A program made the position numbers and the translations under genes. Shown here one piece after another: positions 7,050 through 14,336 of a stretch of DNA of 21,253 nt (positions within the stretch are counted from its first letter, which is position 1; every line of letters starts with the position of its first letter). The notes beneath the pieces are model-generated. The model worked only from the letters and a program-made list of their open reading frames with translations, was not told the DNA's origin and ran no database searches. The stretch comes from CAZTVF01 sp964616985. Its GTDB lineage: Bacteria > Planctomycetota > Phycisphaerae > SM23-33. The stretch lies in contig CAZTVF010000093.1 in NCBI GenBank assembly GCA_964616985.1, forward strand, positions 1 through 21,253, given 5' to 3'.

Positions 7050-8072
7050 ATGAAGAGAATCAGAATCGGCCAGATCGGCATCTGCCACGAGCACGCATCG
7101 GCGAAGATGAAAGCCATGCGTGCTATGCCCGAGGTCTACGAGGTGGTCGGCGTGGTGGATGACCGCGGCTCCGCTGCCGCGAGATTCCCCAATGACGACA
7201 TGTCGCCCTATGAGGGGTTGGCTTGGATGACCGAGGACGAGTTGCTGGCGGCAGCCGGGCTCCAGGCCGTGACCGTGGAGACGGCGAATCTTGATCTGGT
7301 TCCCACGGCAATGCGCTGCATGGATCGCGGACTGGCGATGCATATGGACAAACCCGGCGGGGATAACCTGGAGCTTTTCGGCAGGCTTGTGCGCGGATGT
7401 AACGCGAAGAAGCTCCCGTTCCAGATGGGCTACATGCTTCGCGACAACCCCGCCGTGCGGTTCTGCCAGGAAGCGGTCCGCAAAGGCTGGCTGGGCGATC
7501 TCTTTGAAGTGCACGCGACTATGAGCCATGACTACGGCGGGGATGGTTACCAGCAATACCTGGCGAACTTCAAGGGGGGCATCATGTTCAACCTGGGTTG
7601 CCACCTGATCGACGTGGTGGTGGCCATGCTGGGACGCCCTGGCCACGTCACGCCCTTCCTGAAACCGGCCCCGCTTTCGCCCGGCGGTTGCATGAACAAC
7701 TGCCTGGCGGTGTTGGACTATCCCCGTGCCATCGTCATGTTGCATGCCTCTAGCCGCGAGATCGACGGCATCAACCACCGGCGTCTGAAGATCTGCGGCA
7801 CCCGGGGGACGGCTGAACTGTGCCCGTTGGAGCGATTCGATGGCAAGTCGCTGACCCTGCGATTGACCCTGCGCGAAGGCAACGAAGAGTATGCAGCCGG
7901 AACCCACGTCGTTGACTTTGGCCTGCAGCACGACCGCTACCGCGGGCAACTTCTGGAATTGGCCCGGGTCATCAATGGCCAGATCGAGAATCCGTACACG
8001 TACGAGCACGATTACCTGGTGCAGGAGGTCGTGCTGGCGGCGTCGGGATACGGCAGATGGAGCGGATCATGA
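7050..8072 (+). CDS. Gfo/Idh/MocA-family oxidoreductase 2 (DKP variant)
   Basis: This 340-residue protein starts MKRIRIGQIGICHEHASAKM. The usual GxGxxG dinucleotide loop is replaced by GQIGICHEHA (7-16), and the usual EKP by DKP (100-102). The substrate domain has NLGCHLIDV (181-189) with the expected histidine. The protein is clearly distant from the first oxidoreductase, so this is not a recent duplication. The start at 7050 is chosen over an in-frame ATG at 7023 because the latter lies inside the preceding gene and adds nine residues not typical of the family. A weak GAGAG stretch precedes it. The final four bases overlap the next gene as ATGA. Activity is probably oxidation of a sugar or cyclitol hydroxyl; substrate unknown. 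Confidence 0.88.
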   Translation: MKRIRIGQIGICHEHASAKMKAMRAMPEVYEVVGVVDDRGSAAARFPNDDMSPYEGLAWMTEDELLAAAGLQAVTVETANLDLVPTAMRCMDRGLAMHMDKPGGDNLELFGRLVRGCNAKKLPFQMGYMLRDNPAVRFCQEAVRKGWLGDLFEVHATMSHDYGGDGYQQYLANFKGGIMFNLGCHLIDVVVAMLGRPGHVTPFLKPAPLSPGGCMNNCLAVLDYPRAIVMLHASSREIDGINHRRLKICGTRGTAELCPLERFDGKSLTLRLTLREGNEEYAAGTHVVDFGLQHDRYRGQLLELARVINGQIENPYTYEHDYLVQEVVLAASGYGRWSGS

Positions 8073-9220
8073 AGCCATGGAGAGTCGCCATTGCCCGAGA
8101 CACCGCGGTGCCTTCGCTCGGATTGCACGGGCTGCACATGGCTTTCAACGGGCTGCCTCATGTGGAGGTAGTCGGCTTCTTCGACTCCAAAGCAGACGAC
8201 CTGGAAAGCGTCATGGCGGCAACGGGCGCGCACCGGCACTACCGGGATTACGCGCGGATGCTCGATACGGAGAAGCCGGACATCGTCGTGCTCTGCTCGC
8301 GCCACCCCGGAGTCCATTTTCCGCAGATCGTCGCGGCGGCCGAGCGGGGCATCCACATCTACTGCGAGAAGCCGATGACCTCGAGCCTGGAGGAAGCCGA
8401 CGCCCTTGTCGAATTGCTCGAAAGAACAAATATCAAGCTCTGCATGGCGCACCCGGCCCGTTACGATGCGAGTTTCCTGCAGATGAAGAAGATGATCGAA
8501 GGCGGCGAGATTGGCAGACCGTTGACGGTCATCGGCCGAGGCAAGAGCGACCATCGCGGCGGCGGCGAGGACATGATGGTTCTGGGGACGCATATCCTCG
8601 ATCTGCAGACCTTCTTTTTCGGCGAACCGGAGTCTGCCTGGGGCGAAGTCGCAGTCGACGGCCGGCCGGTCCGCAAGGGCGAACTGATGGCGACGGTCGA
8701 ACCGATCGGTCCGGCCGCCGGCGACGAGGTCTTCGCCGTGTTTCGGTTCGCCAAGGGCGTGCGAGGGCTGTTCGAGAGTCGGCGGGGCTTGGCCGACCCC
8801 ACCCGGCAGAAGACGCAGATGGGCATCGCGGTGGCGGGGACCGAAGGCTCACTGTCCCTGCGTTTTGACGACCACCGGGATGCGACTCTACTCGTCAACC
8901 GCCGGCCCTTGCCGACCGACGCCGAATCGCATTTCGAGGAGGTGCCGGTCGTGGACACTCGCACCATCCCCGGCGCGGCGCCGATGGAAGAGTCGCTGCG
9001 CGGCGCGTACACGCCGTGGGCGACACTGTTCTGCAAGAGCAATCGCCATGCGGCCTGCGACCTGATCCGATCTATCGAGGAAGACCGACAGCCGATATCC
9101 AATGTGCACAACGCGCGCCTCGCCCTGGAAATGATCTACGCCGTCTACGCCTCGCACCTTCGCGGCTGCGCCGTCCGATTCCCGCTCGCCGATCGTACCC
9201 ATCCCTTGGATTGGACATGA
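8069..9220 (+). CDS. Gfo/Idh/MocA-family oxidoreductase 3
   Basis: This 383-residue protein overlaps the stop of the previous gene by ATGA (8069-8072), with GGAG six bases before the ATG. Another ATG at 8057 would add only MERI and has no binding site. CEKP (99-102) and GTHILDL (173-179) mark the family, but the N-terminus (VAIARDTAVPSLGLHGLHMA) lacks a normal GxGxxG loop, so cofactor binding may be unusual. It is longer than its two neighbours and shares little sequence with them. The insertion around residues 190-290 gives it a distinct substrate pocket. It ends in an ATGA overlap with the quinone-oxidoreductase-like gene, implying translational coupling and a shared pathway. Confidence 0.88.
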   Translation: MKPWRVAIARDTAVPSLGLHGLHMAFNGLPHVEVVGFFDSKADDLESVMAATGAHRHYRDYARMLDTEKPDIVVLCSRHPGVHFPQIVAAAERGIHIYCEKPMTSSLEEADALVELLERTNIKLCMAHPARYDASFLQMKKMIEGGEIGRPLTVIGRGKSDHRGGGEDMMVLGTHILDLQTFFFGEPESAWGEVAVDGRPVRKGELMATVEPIGPAAGDEVFAVFRFAKGVRGLFESRRGLADPTRQKTQMGIAVAGTEGSLSLRFDDHRDATLLVNRRPLPTDAESHFEEVPVVDTRTIPGAAPMEESLRGAYTPWATLFCKSNRHAACDLIRSIEEDRQPISNVHNARLALEMIYAVYASHLRGCAVRFPLADRTHPLDWT

Positions 9221-10185
9221 CCATGCACGCCATCCTCATCGCGGAAGACAAGTCCCTCCTCTGGAGCGAAGTTCCCGACCCGGTTCGCAAGGACGGAGAG
9301 GTCGTCATCGACATCCGCGCCGCAGGAGTGAACCGCGCCGACCTGTTGCAGCGGGAAGGGAGCTACCCTTCGCCGCCTGGATGGCCCCAGTGGATGGGGT
9401 TAGAGGTGGCCGGCATTGTGGCCGAAGCTGGTGCCGGCAGCCGCTGGAAGGTTGGCGACAGGGTCTGCGCCCTGCTGGGCGGAGGCGGATACGCCGAGAA
9501 GGTTGCGGCACCTGAATGCATGGTCCTGCCCATTCCGGAGGGGCTGACCTTCGTGGAGGCCGCTGCTATTCCCGAAGCGTTTGCCACGTCGTACTCGAAT
9601 CTATGTATCGAAGGCGGGATCGGAGCGGGTGACACCGTGTTTGTCCAGGCCGGTGCCAGCGGGGTGGGAACTGCCGCCATCCAATTGGCCAAGCATGTCG
9701 GCGCGAAAGTCATCACCTCGGTCGGCTCCGAGGAAAAGGCACAATTCGTCCGGGACCTTGGGGCCGATGTCGTGATCAACCGCAGGAAACAGAGCATCGC
9801 CGATGTGCTCGCGGCTCATCCGGTCGATGTCGCCCTGGATTGCGTGGCCGGTCCCAATCTCGGGCCGTGCTTGAAAACCATGGCCAGCGGAGGGTGCTGG
9901 ATTGTCATCGCCACCCTCGGCGGAACAGCGGCCGAGCTGGACATGCTCGACTTCTTCAAACGCGGCGTGAGACTGATCGGCAGCACCTTGCGCAGCCGCA
10001 CGATTGAGATGAAGGCAAAGATTCTCGCCGCCCTTGAAGAACAACTCTGGGGTGCCTTCTCGAGGCGTGACCTCAGGGTCAAGATTCACCAGGTCCTGCC
10101 GATGACCGAAGCGCAAGCCGCTCACGCGATCATGTGCGGCAACGGAAACAGTGGAAAGATTGTGCTGCAAGCGATAGCCGGGTAG
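9217..10185 (+). CDS. Quinone oxidoreductase-like MDR dehydrogenase (PIG3/QOR type)
   Basis: This 322-residue zinc-free medium-chain dehydrogenase/reductase has VNRADLLQREGSYPSPPGWP (38-57), GLEVAGIV (61-68), GDRVCALLGGGGYAE (80-94) and the NADPH-binding QAGASGVGTAAIQLAK (144-159). These match TP53I3/PIG3-like quinone oxidoreductases, which reduce quinones or activated enones with NADPH. The catalytic-zinc ligands of alcohol dehydrogenases are absent. It starts within an ATGA overlap with the preceding oxidoreductase gene. An ATG two codons later is equally possible. Placed at the end of three sugar-oxidoreductase genes, it might reduce an enone made by elimination from a keto-sugar, or recycle cofactor; both are inference. 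Confidence 0.9.
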   Translation: MTMHAILIAEDKSLLWSEVPDPVRKDGEVVIDIRAAGVNRADLLQREGSYPSPPGWPQWMGLEVAGIVAEAGAGSRWKVGDRVCALLGGGGYAEKVAAPECMVLPIPEGLTFVEAAAIPEAFATSYSNLCIEGGIGAGDTVFVQAGASGVGTAAIQLAKHVGAKVITSVGSEEKAQFVRDLGADVVINRRKQSIADVLAAHPVDVALDCVAGPNLGPCLKTMASGGCWIVIATLGGTAAELDMLDFFKRGVRLIGSTLRSRTIEMKAKILAALEEQLWGAFSRRDLRVKIHQVLPMTEAQAAHAIMCGNGNSGKIVLQAIAG

Positions 10186-10376
10186 GTACCGCTGGTGAAC
10201 ATGAAGAGTGCGATATGTCTATGTTTCTGCGCAATTGACGCCGACGGAACCCTTCACGCCGTGACAAGGGGACTCAAGATAATGTCGATGTCCGCGGCTA
10301 CGTATCAGTGACAGCAATCGAAGAAGACACGATCGGAGCGGCCCGCGTCTTGGCCCGATCGGAAAGGAGCGTCCGG
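10186..10376. other. Gene-free spacer after the oxidoreductase operon
   Basis: A 36-codon frame from 10202 is cysteine-rich at its start, has no ribosome binding site and resembles nothing I know. No strong hairpin plus T-run terminator was found. The last 15 bases carry the AAAGGAG (10363-10369) that belongs to the DUF1349 relic. With that relic and the 115 bases after it, this makes about 500 bases without an intact gene. Confidence 0.4.
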
Positions 10377-10566
10377 ATGAACCTGTTTGACGCGTGTCGA
10401 GGCCAGGCTCTGCCCGACCACTTACGATAGTTGAACGAGCCACCTCGGTGGTGCTTTGACGCCCATGGAAAGCTGGCCGTTGCCCCAAGGCCTGCTCGGA
10501 CTTCCTCAGGCCCTAGGGGGATGCCGCACATGACGATGTATGCCCTGCTTCATACGGTTCCGGGGC
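10377..10566 (+). pseudogene. DUF1349-type protein relic with in-frame stop and frameshifts
   Basis: A good ribosome binding site (AAAGGAG, 10363-10369) and ATG open MNLFDACRGQALPDHLR, then a TAG at 10428-10430, then LNEPPRWCFDAHGKLAVAP. The same positions in the minus-strand copy at 13713-14081 read MNMFEGCRGKALNNSLRWLN and EPPQWHF, so the TAG replaces a tryptophan codon (TGG). Further on, homology moves through two more frames (SDFLRP, GDAAHDDVC, then LLHTV) and fades near 10566. DUF1349 proteins are small concanavalin-like beta-sandwich proteins, often beside glycosidase genes, of unclear function. With a stop, two or more frameshifts and no C-terminal half, this copy is dead. Confidence 0.75.
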
Positions 10567-10681
10567 CTCACCCGGCAGGACCAGGGATTTTAGGATGCGA
10601 TTGCCCTGAGAACGGTGGGCAGTTGACTTGACACCGTAGGCACCCGAAGATGAGGCACCAACATAATACAGGCGACATCCC

Positions 10682-11503
10682 ATGTTCTGCGATTCTCACG
10701 TACACTGCATGGAAGGCGATGGCAACGACGTGTTGCGGGAGCTTAACCGTTGCGGCATTCGCCGCATGTTGGCGATCGCGCCGTATATGGGCGACGAGAA
10801 GCTCACTCTCTCGAACATGTCGGCGGAGGCCCAGAAGCGTTCCACCGACGCGATCATCCGCCTATGTACGCCCGATCCGGCCCGGTTGGTGCCCTTCGCG
10901 TGGATCGAGCCGCGGCTCCAGGGCGCCGTCGAGGCCGTTCGCTACGCGGCCGAACGCGGGGTCAGGGGCATCAAGATGATCCCCGCGCACTGGTATCCCT
11001 ATGAAGAACGGCTCTTGCCTGTATACGCTGAGATCGAGCGCCATGGCCTGCCCGTGCTGTTCCACTCCGGAATCCTGTACGCCTTCGAGGACTCCAGTCG
11101 CTTTTGCCGGCCGTGCTTCTTTGAGGCCCTGCTGCACTTCCCTCGCATCAAGTTCGCGCTGGCGCACATCTCCTGGCCGTGGACCGACGAATGCATCGCG
11201 ACGGCCGGGCGGATGATGGCGTATGCCCATGAGCACCGGCGGCCCATGCAGATGTATATCGACATCACCCGGGGCACGCCCGACCTGTGGCGGAAGGACG
11301 CGTTGCACAAGGCCATCGAATTCGCGGGCGCCACCAGGCTCATGTACGGCAGCGACAGTTCCGCCCCGGGCGACCTGATGCGGTCGGCCGGGGACGCGGA
11401 GAAGGATCGCCAGATCATCGTCGAGCAGCTCAAGTACGGGCAAGACGTCTACGAGCAAATCGTGAACAAGACGTTCGAAGACTTCCTCACGCCTATGCCG
11501 TGA
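10682..11503 (+). CDS. Amidohydrolase-2 family metal-dependent hydrolase
   Basis: This 273-residue TIM-barrel protein has the complete metal-site pattern of the amidohydrolase-2 family: DSHVH (H6, H8) at the N-terminus, IKM (K98) after a strand, LFHSG (H128), LAHISWPW (H162) and YGSD (D225). Members hydrolyse or decarboxylate ring compounds, for example lactones or aromatic acids; a sugar-lactone role would suit the upstream sugar oxidoreductases, since those often produce lactones, but this is inference. The ATG at 10682 has only a weak purine stretch before it. The gene stands alone, 496 bases after the quinone-oxidoreductase-like gene and convergent with the minus-strand cluster. There is no signal peptide. 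Confidence 0.85.
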   Translation: MFCDSHVHCMEGDGNDVLRELNRCGIRRMLAIAPYMGDEKLTLSNMSAEAQKRSTDAIIRLCTPDPARLVPFAWIEPRLQGAVEAVRYAAERGVRGIKMIPAHWYPYEERLLPVYAEIERHGLPVLFHSGILYAFEDSSRFCRPCFFEALLHFPRIKFALAHISWPWTDECIATAGRMMAYAHEHRRPMQMYIDITRGTPDLWRKDALHKAIEFAGATRLMYGSDSSAPGDLMRSAGDAEKDRQIIVEQLKYGQDVYEQIVNKTFEDFLTPMP

Positions 11504-11801
11504 CGGGGGTCCTGTCCCTCCCGAAAATCTGATCCGCCCGTGAAAGACTCATACGGTGACGTCTGCTCGAGCGTCCGATCCAGCGCGAGGGAGCAATTCA
11601 AGGTCCCCGATGCCATGTTCGGGCTGTTGAGCCGCTGATAGAGACTGTGGATAACATCGGGGATGGTATCAAGTTGAACCGCTTCCGCGCAGGAAACGTC
11701 TGCGAAGATTCCGTCTTGACAGCACGGCCTTTCTCATAGAAGGTCGTGGTGAGCGTGACGATGCCAACGTGAAAGTCGTGAGTTCGACCTCCATCGCCTG
11801 C
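11504..11801. other. Spacer between convergent gene sets
   Basis: No gene is recognisable. A perfect 9-bp inverted repeat (TCCCCGATG at 11604-11612, CATCGGGGA at 11655-11663) encloses 42 bases, and within that loop a perfect DnaA-box sequence (TTATCCACA on the minus strand) lies at 11646-11654. No other DnaA box was noticed nearby, so an origin is unlikely. The long hairpin may help end transcription from both sides; no T-run was found beside it. Confidence 0.35.
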
Positions 11802-13442
11802 TTAACGCATCCGCTTCATAGCGAGCCGTATCGCATCGAGGTACTGGCCCTCGGAGTCCTCCCTGGTCGGGGCGATGTGGCCGCCTTCGCCGAACTCGTT
11901 CCATGCATAGATGAGCACGATGCGCTCCGCGGTCGTCTGGTCAGGGTGCCGGTCCATCCACGCGATTGCGCTGCACAGGAAGTCAGAGAGTTGCCCCGGC
12001 GTCCGATCCGGGTAGTACCAACCCGCCTTCTGGTTCAGGCCCGCCGGGCCCTCCCACGGCCGCTTGTCCCAGCCGGCGGTCACGATTGGCATGTAGGGTT
12101 GCCCGCGGCTGCCGCCCCATCCCGCCATGTTCGCCGCCACCAGCTCCACGTACTTGTGCTGCTCAGGCCCCTCCGTGTATCCCGGCACAACGTTGTAGTG
12201 AGTCCGGTGGGTGTAGCCGGTCTCCGGCGGTGCCTCCCCGCAGCCGGCGATGGCGAGCCCCGGCAGGCCCGCCTTCCTCGCCGCTTCCTGGGCGCCGGCG
12301 AAGCCGACCTTGTCGCCGCCAGCGGAGCTGAACACGATGATCAGCGGCTTCCCGCTGACCGTGACGTGCTGCGGATGCTTCAGATACGGCATCCAGAACT
12401 CCGCCGCCTGCTTCCAGTTCTCCGCCCCCTTGATCTCCGCCCCCTGGTGGTTGGCCACCAGCAGGCAGAACTTCAGCCGATCGTTGTTCCGGGCCTTGAG
12501 GTAGAGCCCCAGACTGGTGTGCAGCGGATCGTTCTCGATCGCCTCTCTGTTGATCATCCGTCCATCGTCGCGCCAGTACCAACAGAAGGCGAAGAAGGCG
12601 ATCCCATTGTCGGCGGCCAAGTCGATCTGCCGCTCCATGGTCTCGAGCGCGTCGTCCCTCCACCCCCAGACGGGTTCGCGGCCGGGAAACTCCTTGAGCA
12701 TCCGTTCGGTGAGGTGGGTGGGCGCGTTCCTGGCCCACTCCGCCTTCCCGGCCAGCGGATGCCGGCCGGCCCAGCCGTCAAAGAAGTAGGCCCCGACTTG
12801 CACGCGGGTCGCCGTGGGCGCCACAGTCGCGGAGATCGCCTCCCAGACTAAGTCGGCGATGGCCTTCATGCCCTTGTCGCCCGGATGGACGCCGACACCC
12901 TGATGCCCGATCTTTCGTTCGGCGCGGGCATAGAGGGACTCGTCGCCGCCGAGGCTACTGATGTCCACAAAGGTCCCACCGGCTTCCGTGCAGACCTGCC
13001 GCAGGATCCCATCCTTGACCTTGTCGGGCCAGAAAGAGCTGCGTACAAACAGCGCCGGCTGCCCGCCCTGCTTCAGCACCCCCAGCATAGCCGCGAACGC
13101 CGTGCGGAATCTCTCCTGGGCCTCCTGGCTGGCCAAGCCCGGCACGTTCTCGCCGATGGCCACGACGATCACGTCGGCTTTGAACTCGGCCTCCTTTCTG
13201 AATCTCACGCCGACGTCGCAGGTAGCGTGCTCCCTCTCGAAGTCGACGACATTCTCAATCATCGCCTCGGGTTTGGCTTGGGTCGCCTCGGCCATGAGGC
13301 CCAGCAGCAGGTGCACGTAGTCCCTTCCCTGCGCGGTAGCGGCCATGCCCCAGTTGCCCGACCAGCCGATCTCCGGCGCCGGCCCGTGCATGGTGATGCT
13401 GTTGCCCAGAAACAGGATCCGACTCATCTTCCTGCTGTCCAT
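11802..13442 (-). CDS. Fusion of SGNH-type esterase and GH99/WbsX-like glycosidase domain
   Basis: This protein has 546 residues. Residues 7-205 form an SGNH (GDSL) hydrolase domain: LGNSIT (12-17) holds the nucleophile serine S15, GENV (97-100) is the block-III oxyanion segment, and VHPGDKG (185-191) holds H186. The Asp expected three residues before this His is a Val. Residues about 215-546 form a GH99/WbsX-like barrel: VGAYFFDGW (216-224), ADNGIAFFAFCWYW (277-290) and YAWNEFGEG (512-520). In that last motif E516 and E519 have the same spacing as the two catalytic glutamates I recall for GH99 endo-mannosidases. AAGGAG (13448-13453) sits five bases before the ATG, fixing the start. There is no signal peptide. 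An enzyme that removes an acyl group and cuts the same glycan is a reasonable inference. Confidence 0.82.
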   Translation of the reverse strand: MDSRKMSRILFLGNSITMHGPAPEIGWSGNWGMAATAQGRDYVHLLLGLMAEATQAKPEAMIENVVDFEREHATCDVGVRFRKEAEFKADVIVVAIGENVPGLASQEAQERFRTAFAAMLGVLKQGGQPALFVRSSFWPDKVKDGILRQVCTEAGGTFVDISSLGGDESLYARAERKIGHQGVGVHPGDKGMKAIADLVWEAISATVAPTATRVQVGAYFFDGWAGRHPLAGKAEWARNAPTHLTERMLKEFPGREPVWGWRDDALETMERQIDLAADNGIAFFAFCWYWRDDGRMINREAIENDPLHTSLGLYLKARNNDRLKFCLLVANHQGAEIKGAENWKQAAEFWMPYLKHPQHVTVSGKPLIIVFSSAGGDKVGFAGAQEAARKAGLPGLAIAGCGEAPPETGYTHRTHYNVVPGYTEGPEQHKYVELVAANMAGWGGSRGQPYMPIVTAGWDKRPWEGPAGLNQKAGWYYPDRTPGQLSDFLCSAIAWMDRHPDQTTAERIVLIYAWNEFGEGGHIAPTREDSEGQYLDAIRLAMKRMR

Positions 13443-13502
13443 TGGGACTCCTTACTCGCCAAGTCTTCGTGTGAGTCTACCGCCCGCGGATGCAACAAGG
13501 CA

Positions 13503-13527
13503 ATTCCAACTGCCCGAGTGTTGGAAT
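13503..13527. promoter_or_regulatory. Operator-like inverted repeat upstream of the esterase/GH99 fusion
   Basis: ATTCCAAC (13503-13510) and GTTGGAAT (13520-13527) are perfect 8-bp arms separated by nine bases, about 60 bases before the fusion gene's start on the minus strand. The arm length and spacing suit a dimeric repressor site or a 5'-UTR hairpin. No regulator gene is in the window to match it. Confidence 0.35.
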
Positions 13528-13712
13528 AGATCAGTTCGAGGGCCTCTTGTTCCTGGCGAACCAGTTCAACAACAGGGTCTTGCGGTCGCTGGGCTGCGTC
13601 GTGGGCTGCTTGTCTTTGGGGTCTCGCCGTTGGCTGTCGCACGGGTCCGCTCTCGGCAGTGAGCAGCCGGATCGGCCATTTAGAGAAGTTGCGACAAACC
13701 GGGCTAAGCCGC
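13528..13712. other. Spacer between the DUF1349 relic and the fusion gene
   Basis: Open frames cross this stretch on the minus strand, but they are rich in Arg, Pro and Gln and lack starts with binding sites. It probably replaced the missing 3' half of the DUF1349 gene. I see no identifiable gene, RNA or terminator in it. Confidence 0.35.
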
Positions 13713-14081
13713 TCATAACCTGGAGGTCGTGGACTCGTTCGTGACAACCGAGACCATGGAGATCTCGCCGATAGGACTTCGCTCGACGCACAACTTGGCC
13801 CATTGAGTTCCGCCGGACCGAACCGTCATCGCCGCCGCGTCGCCGAACCCGACAAGTTCCGCGCGGGTCGTCGTCACCGCGGTGAAGTCGCGGGAGACTT
13901 CCGCGTAGAGAAGACACGCGTCGTCATGCGGCACGTCATCGTGAGGCCGGAAGAAATCCGCACAGGCCTTCGGGACGATGGTCAAGCAACCGCCGTCTGT
14001 GAAATGCCACTGCGGCGGCTCGTTCAGCCATCGCAGGCTGTTGTTGAGGGCTTTCCCTCGGCATCCTTCGAACATGTTCAT
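13713..14081 (-). pseudogene. DUF1349-type protein, C-terminally truncated
   Basis: This frame encodes 122 residues starting MNMFEGCRGKALNNSLRWLN and continuing EPPQWHF, HDDACLLYAEVSRDFTAV and QWAKLCVERSPIGEISMVSV. This is the N-terminal and middle part of DUF1349 proteins (regulation-of-enolase-like concanavalin fold), which from memory usually run to 180-200 residues. After SVVT the expected continuation is lost: the frame reads NESTTSRL and stops. The C-terminal strands are absent, so it is probably inactive, though the reading frame is otherwise clean and it could still be translated. AAGAAGAG lies about eight bases before the ATG. If the scaffold gap upstream is closed through the shared 38-bp repeat, this gene would follow GH5 in one operon. 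Confidence 0.65.
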
Positions 14082-14164
14082 CGGAAAACTCTTCTTGTGT
14101 TTCCAGCGGCGTCGGTCTCCAGTCGCATTGTCGGCCGAGCCGTGCTCATCGTGGTTCTGCTCCG

Positions 14165-14202
14165 CCAATGGCGGCATGGCGTCAGGGTCAGAACCTCCTC
14201 AG
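14165..14202. repeat. 38-bp direct repeat, copy 1 (left edge of scaffold gap)
   Basis: These 38 bases end exactly at the N-run and match 14299-14336 at 37 of 38 positions. On the minus strand the matching sequence in copy 2 includes the last codons and stop of the GH5 gene. Copy 1 therefore reads as the true 3' end of that gene reached from the other contig, suggesting an unresolved contig overlap and not a biological repeat. Confidence 0.8.
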
Positions 14203-14212
14203 NNNNNNNNNN
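14203..14212. other. Scaffold gap (10 N)
   Basis: Ten undetermined bases join two contigs. The same 38-bp sequence lies immediately left of the gap and about 90 bases to its right, so the gap length is probably nominal and the join may be redundant. Confidence 0.95.

Positions 14213-14321
<109 letters not shown>

Positions 14322-14336
<15 letters not shown>

Noticed and set aside
8057..8068. Alternative start for the third oxidoreductase at 8057
   Set aside because: It adds only four residues and lacks a binding site, while 8069 has GGAG at good spacing and an ATGA overlap.
10428..10430. In-frame TAG in the DUF1349 relic as a recoded (for example pyrrolysine) codon
   Set aside because: The other copy has Trp here (TGG to TAG is one change), and the same relic carries frameshifts further on, so decay explains it better.
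11604..11663. Replication origin at the DnaA box
   Set aside because: Only one box was noticed, with no AT-rich unwinding region and no dnaA or dnaN gene nearby.
11769..12851. 360-codon plus-strand frame opposite the esterase/GH99 fusion
   Set aside because: It is the mirror of a clear two-domain protein. Its translation is Arg, Pro and Leu rich, has no binding site and shows no recognisable motif.
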